The notes under the pieces were generated by a model. The model searched no databases. It saw nothing but the letters and a program-made list of their open reading frames with translations, and had not been told where the DNA came from. Of a stretch of 27,187 nt of DNA, positions 23,596 through 27,187 are shown one piece after another. The position numbers and the translations under genes were made by a program. Position 1 is the stretch's first letter. Every line of letters begins with the position of its first letter. Location of the stretch: contig JANXRT010000187.1 of the NCBI GenBank assembly GCA_025356735.1, forward strand, positions 1-27,187. The letters run 5' to 3'. Origin of the DNA: Acetobacteraceae bacterium (GTDB lineage Bacteria > Pseudomonadota > Alphaproteobacteria > Acetobacterales > Acetobacteraceae).

Positions 23596-24234
23596 CGTAA
23601 TGTTGCCCTAAGCAGCAGCAGCGCGAGAAAGGATACGCCAGTGAGCGTCCCCGACAGGAGCAGTGCCGCCAGTGGCCCACCGCGATCCAGCACAAGGCCG
23701 AACAGCAGCGGCGCGGCGCCCTGGAGAATGCGCGCGGGTGCCGCCAGCAGGCCGGTGCGCAGGCCATAGCCGGCCGCACCAAACAGCGCGAGCGGCAGGA
23801 CACCGCGGGCGGATCGTCAGCATCCCGTTGCCCGCGCCGTGCAGCAGCACGAAGGGTATCGCCGCCGGCGCGCCGATCACCGCGAGCAGGATGGCACCCA
23901 CCGGATGCAAACTGGCAGCCAGCCGCGCCGAGATTATGGGCGACGCCCGCCGCAGCAGGCTGAACTCCGCCAGCCGTGCCGCAACCTGGGCTGGGCCGAC
24001 CAAAGCGGCCAGCGACACGGCCGGATTCAAATGTGCCCCCGATATCGGCCCAAGCGTGGTGACGAGCACCACGAGCATCGCCCCGGTGGCGATCGTGTTG
24101 CCGAGCAGCGCCAGAGCCACGTTCTTGGTCAGCGTCTCGGCCATGATGCCCGAGCCGACGACGGTCGCGACCAGCAGCGCCGTTCCAAGCGCCTCGGCCG
24201 CGAGTCGGCGCGCAAGGTCGTAGCCGGCCATCAT
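23571..24234 (-). pseudogene. Aquaporin (AqpS-like) N-terminal half fused in frame to an MFS transporter C-terminal half, with a frameshift
   Basis: Reading from ATG 24234: residues 1-76 are the first half of a MIP channel (LAAEALGTALLVATVVGSGI, GNTIATG, GPISGAHLNPAVSLA with the first NPA box at 70-72). At about residue 77 (24004-24010) it turns into ALVGPAQVAARLAEFSLLRR and LHPVGAILL, LHGAGNGMLTI, which is the TM7 onwards part of an MFS transporter. Near 23811 one extra C throws it out of frame; the other frame continues RGVLPLALFGAAGYGLRTGL and APARILQGAAPLLFG to a stop at 23571. So a deletion joined two genes and a later one-base insertion broke the hybrid. ATG 24234 overlaps the arsR stop (ATGA). 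arsR-aquaporin is an arsenic-operon order known from Sinorhizobium; no arsC, arsB or acr3 is seen. Confidence 0.75.
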
Positions 24235-24578
24235 CCGGCCTCGGCGCGGCGGGAGCCTGTCGCGTGCGCGAGGCCGCAAGCCGCAGCGTCGCCCAGACAG
24301 CAGTTCTCCGTCAGGTAGGCAAGCAGGTCGTTCATGGTCGCATACGCGGCCGTGTAAATCAGCGACCGGCCTTCGCGGCGGAATGTCACCAGGTTGGCAT
24401 GCCTGAGTTGATTGAGATGAAACGACAGCGTAGCGCTTGCCAGCCCAAGCCGTTCACCGATCTGCCCGGCGGCCATGCCGGGCGCGCCGGCGCCGATCAA
24501 CAGGCGAGAAATATCAAGCCGGGTCTCCTGGGCAAGGGCCGCAGGGCGGCAATGGCATACATCTTCTTCATATCTCAA
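24231..24578 (-). CDS. ArsR-family transcriptional regulator, probable N-terminal frameshift
   Basis: A winged-helix repressor of about 115 residues. The core is ALAQETRLDISRLLIGAGAP, GQIGERLGLASATLSFHLNQ (recognition helix) and LVTFRREGRSLIYTA. At the C-terminus ENCCLGDAAAC gives a Cys-Cys-x7-Cys cluster, close to the metalloid-binding Cys set of the A. ferrooxidans type ArsR. So it probably senses arsenite or antimonite. The in-frame start is only a TTG (24578) with no ribosome binding site. In another frame ATG 24571 gives MKKMYAIAAL, which is the usual ArsR beginning followed by AALAQETRL if one G is restored at about 24541. The gene may therefore be broken. Its stop overlaps the aquaporin start. 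Confidence 0.75.
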   Translation of the reverse strand: MRYEEDVCHCRPAALAQETRLDISRLLIGAGAPGMAAGQIGERLGLASATLSFHLNQLRHANLVTFRREGRSLIYTAAYATMNDLLAYLTENCCLGDAAACGLAHATGSRRAEAG

Positions 24579-24662
24579 GCATGTGGAAATACATCGCCAA
24601 AATCAATTGGGCGGTGGCTGCAAGGGACAGCCGGGCAAGGGCCCAAGAACCTCAACCGAGCC

Positions 24663-26341
24663 TTAGCGGGTCGCCCCCAGGCGTTCGATCGCTGTGGCCA
24701 GCGGCCGGACACTGTCGGCGTAGTCATGCCAGGCTTTGCTCCTGGCCAGCAGCGCCGGCACCGTTCTGACGGTGAACCGCGTTGGGTCGAGCCCGCCTCG
24801 CGCCTGGCTCCAGGTCAGCGGCATCGACACCGTGGCGCCCGGCCGGGCGCGCGGCGATAACGGTGCCACGGCAGTCGCGAGCCGGTCATTTCGAAAATAA
24901 TCGAGAAATATCCTCCCGACGCGCGCTGCCTTCGACATCTTGGTCAGGTAGAGTTTCGGGTCGGCTTGTTCTATCCGCTCGCACAAAGCCTGGGCAAAGG
25001 CCTTGGCCTGGTCCCAGTCGGGACCTCCCTGCTTCGGCACCTCAAGCGGCGTCACCACATGCAGGCCATTGCCGCCGGTGGTCTTGCAGAAGCCGATCAA
25101 GCCAACCGCCTCCAGCCTTTTTCGAAGATTAAGCGCGGTGCGAATTACCGCCGAGAACTCGACTTCCGGCCCGGGATCGAGGTCGAATACTAGCCTTCCC
25201 GGCCGGTCCAGCTCGCCCGGCGCGCAGTTCCACGGATGCAGTTCCAACCCGGCCACCTGCGCCACGGCGGCAAGCCCCTCGATCCGGTCGATCCGCAGAT
25301 AGGGCTTGCGATCGCCGGCGATCTTGACCAGTTCGAGCAGGCTGGACGTGCCCGGCATGGCGTGGCGCTGGAAGAAGTGCTCGCCTTCGCAGCCGTCCGG
25401 CGCTCGGGTGATCGAGCATGGCCGGCCGGCGATGTGGGGCAGCATCCACGGCCCGACCGCCTCGAAATAGCGCGCGAGGTCGAGCTTGGTGACCGGCATC
25501 CCATCGCCGCCATCCGGCCACATCGCCTTGTCCGGATGGCTGATCGGCACGCCCATGACGAGGCTCGAACTTTTCCGGCCATCGGATTTCGGCGGCGGCA
25601 GCCTGGCGATCTCGGTCTCGGCCGGCGGGCGCTCGACTGGGCGGCAGGGTTGGGGCGCTATGAAGGGCGGCAAGGTGGAGGCCGCCTTGTCACGCCGGGC
25701 AGCCAATGCTTTCGGCACTACGAACGGCTTCGGCTTGCGCCCACGGCCGGCGGCGATATCGGCCATGGCGCGGCCGGAGGCCACCGAGCGGTCCTCCGCC
25801 ATCAGCGCATCAGCATCACCGTCCCGCGCGCTCGCGTCGCGACGCTTGATCAGCAGCCAACTGGGTCGGCTTCTTGCTTCGCCGTGCGCGCTTCGGTCAT
25901 GCTTCATCCGCACCAGCACCCAGCTGCCGTGCAGGCGCTCGCCGTTCAGGGTGAACTTCAGGTCGCCGTCGCGCAGGCCATCCTCGGCCGACATGCCCTC
26001 CGGCGCCCAGGTGCCGCGATCCCACAGCTGCACCGTTCCGCCGCCGTACTCGCCGGCCGGGATGGTGCCCTCGAAATCACCGTAATCGAGCGGGTGGTCC
26101 TCGACCTCCACCGCCAGTCGTTTGTTGTGCGGGTCGAGCGCTGGCCCACGGGTATCGCCCAGGAGCGGAACACGCCGTCCAGCTCAAGCCGCAGGTCATA
26201 ATGCAGCCGCGTGGCGTCATGCTTCTGCACAACAAAACGCAAGGTTGGGCCAGCGGCGATAGGTTTGCCGCCGGCCGGCTCCGCGGTCTTGGTAAAATCG
26301 CGCCTGGCGGCGTAGGCCGAAAGCCTGGAACCTACGGCCAT
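24663..26341 (-). pseudogene. ligD: LigD with phosphoesterase and polymerase domains but no ATP-ligase domain; frameshift in the phosphoesterase domain
   Basis: Bacterial end-joining LigD normally has phosphoesterase (PE), ligase (Lig) and primase-polymerase (Pol) domains. Here the PE domain starts at ATG 26341 (RRDFTKTAEP, VVQKHDATRLHYDLRLELDG with the His/Asp/Arg set). At 26150-26152 the frame slips by one base, then ALDPHNKRLAVEVEDHPLDY, GDFEGTIPAGEYGGGT continues. After SVASGRAMADIAAGRGRKPK the text LPPFIAPQPCRPVERPP, the ligase domain start, jumps straight to AETEIARLPPP and MGVPISHPDKAMWPD, the polymerase start. The Pol catalytic residues are intact: LHPWN, LVFDLDPG, TTGGNGLHV, RIFLDYFRN. 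About 560 codons in all, against 800-900 usual. No Ku gene is in the window. Confidence 0.8.
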
Positions 26342-26353
26342 CCGGTCAAAGGA

Positions 26354-26911
26354 TCAGGAATTGGCGCCGAGCGTCGTGCGCGTCGCCTCGAACAGGAACC
26401 AAGTGCGGCGTTCGGCTTCGTCGACCCAAACCTCGAGCAGACTGGCGGTCGCCACGTCGTCGTTGTCCTCGCAGACACCATGCAGCTCGCGCAGCTCGCT
26501 CGCCAGCTGCTTGTTGTCGTCGCGCAGCTCGGCCAGCATCGAATGCGGCTCGACGAATTCGGCGTCGTTGTCGAGGATCCGCTGCTGCTTCGATATGTGG
26601 CCGATCGAGCGCAACGTGTTGCCCCCAATCTTCCGCGCGCGCTCGGCCAGCGGATCGGTCATGGCGAATATCTGATCGCCCTGCTCGTCGAGCATCAGGT
26701 GATAGTCGCGAAAATGCGGCCCGCTCATGTGCCAGTGAAAATTCTTTGTTTTCATATACAGCGCGAAAACGTCGGCGAGCAGGCCGTTGATCCCCGCCGT
26801 AATGTCACGCGTCGCGTCCGGCTTGAGGTCGGTCGGTGTCGCCAGCTGGTTACGGGCATGGGAATTCTCGGGCTTCGCCTGTGAACGCGAGGGGATCGAG
26901 GCTTTGGCCAT
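26354..26911 (-). CDS. dps: Dps family DNA-binding ferritin-like protein
   Basis: A 185-residue protein. ATG 26911 (MAKASIPSRSQAK) is chosen because AGGAG lies before it; the frame is open to 27127 but that part is not Dps-like. Ferroxidase-site residues shared between subunits are in KTKNFHWHMSGPHFRDYHLM and LDEQGDQIFAMTDPLAERAR. TLRSIGHI and ATASLLEVWVDEAERRTWFL complete the four-helix Dps fold. The N-terminal ~30 residues are basic and hydrophilic, as in Dps proteins that bind DNA. It makes dodecamers that store iron and shield DNA in starvation and oxidative stress. It lies 12 bases upstream of the ligD start on the same strand. Confidence 0.92.
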   Translation of the reverse strand: MAKASIPSRSQAKPENSHARNQLATPTDLKPDATRDITAGINGLLADVFALYMKTKNFHWHMSGPHFRDYHLMLDEQGDQIFAMTDPLAERARKIGGNTLRSIGHISKQQRILDNDAEFVEPHSMLAELRDDNKQLASELRELHGVCEDNDDVATASLLEVWVDEAERRTWFLFEATRTTLGANS

Positions 26912-27069
26912 GGACGAAAACTCCTGAAAACCTGATGTGGCGCGGCGGCGATGCGCCGCAAGCTCCGCTTCAACACCAACGCCGCCATCATCCGATGGTT
27001 TCATTGCCTGGCTGAACGGATCGTCTTTTCTCTCCCGAGGCAGACCGGTTTTGCACCGCCCGCCAATCC
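26912..27069. promoter_or_regulatory. Upstream region of dps
   Basis: The AGGAG site of dps lies at about 26922-26928 (minus strand). No OxyR- or sigma-ECF-like box was recognised by eye in the rest of the region, and no RNA gene was seen. The promoters for dps and for the possible glycosyltransferase on the plus strand should both be here. Confidence 0.3.
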
Positions 27070-27187
27070 TTGCCAAAAGAGAAGCATGCTGAAAACCCAC
27101 GCAAGTCGGCCATAGAAGCTCGGTCAACCCGCCGGTCGGCGCCGCGAGGCGATTTTCAGGTCGTCATCCCCGCCTTCCAGGAAGCGG
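27070..27187 (+). CDS. Possible start of a family 2 glycosyltransferase, partial
   Basis: In one plus-strand frame the last bases read RGDFQVVIPAFQEA up to the edge. VVIPAxxEA is the very first beta strand and nucleotide-binding start of GT-A glycosyltransferases (family 2). The frame is open from 27016; the only candidate start is TTG 27070, giving MPKEKHAENPRKSAIEARST before it. There is no ATG or GTG, and no ribosome binding site, so the start is uncertain. The motif is short but specific; only the next sequence can settle it. Confidence 0.4.
   Translation, partial: MPKEKHAENPRKSAIEARSTRRSAPRGDFQVVIPAFQEA

Noticed and set aside
26912..27127. Extension of the Dps frame upstream
   Set aside because: Not Dps-like and precedes a good ribosome site at the chosen start.
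1..27187. CRISPR arrays, tRNA or rRNA genes, transposases, prophage, defence islands
   Set aside because: None recognised. The HNH protein belongs to a stand-alone chromosomal family, and repeats present are short tandem or palindromic units, not spaced arrays.

Overview
The window is GC-rich DNA, very probably from an alphaproteobacterium of the Rhodospirillales/Acetobacteraceae type. The evidence is the gene order NDUFA12 - mlaD - DUF2155, a COQ7-type ubiquinone hydroxylase, a B12-dependent ribonucleotide-reductase-like protein, and GGGGC..GCCCC palindromic repeats between genes. No rRNA, tRNA, CRISPR array, prophage or insertion sequence was seen.

Left part (1-4576): a minus-strand protein related to the C-terminal half of adenosylcobalamin-dependent ribonucleotide reductase (NrdJ) runs off the left edge. 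Diverging from it is a compact plus-strand run: NDUFA12-like complex I protein, MlaD lipid-transport protein, DUF2155 protein, trehalose-phosphatase OtsB, DsbB and a COQ7-family hydroxylase. Several of these overlap or nearly touch, so they probably form one cell-envelope and respiration operon.

Middle-left (4622-10896): an HNH endonuclease and an alpha/beta hydrolase lie on the minus strand. GluQRS (tRNA-Asp queuosine glutamylation) is on plus. A minus-strand set follows: MFS transporter, EpmA (EF-P lysine aminoacylase), small lipoprotein and PhzF-family protein. A DUF2934 protein lies further upstream.

Middle (11090-16911): a di-heme MauG/CcpA-type peroxidase, a possible small membrane peptide, a multi-pass HVKWF membrane protein and a cupredoxin look like a periplasmic electron-transfer cluster. 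Beside them is a membrane-bound HAMP-PAS-PAS-GGDEF-EAL protein whose gene is frameshifted inside GGDEF.

Right part (17020-27187): an M16 zinc protease is flanked by palindromic repeats. Next come an orphan molybdopterin subunit of the xanthine/CO dehydrogenase family whose C-terminus is read through a repeat, a DUF1330 protein, and a lytic transglycosylase with a SPOR domain. A decayed arsenic-type locus follows: arsR with a probable N-terminal frameshift, then an aquaporin half fused to an MFS half plus another frameshift. After it lies a LigD gene that has lost exactly its ATP-ligase domain and carries a frameshift in the phosphoesterase domain. The window ends with Dps and, at the very edge, what looks like the start of a family 2 glycosyltransferase.

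The most striking things are the PE-Pol LigD without ligase, the aquaporin::MFS fusion, the repeat-derived C-terminus of the Mo-hydroxylase, and the degenerate NrdJ-like protein. Four single-base-scale frameshifts in one window could be true decay or sequencing error; the sequence alone cannot decide.
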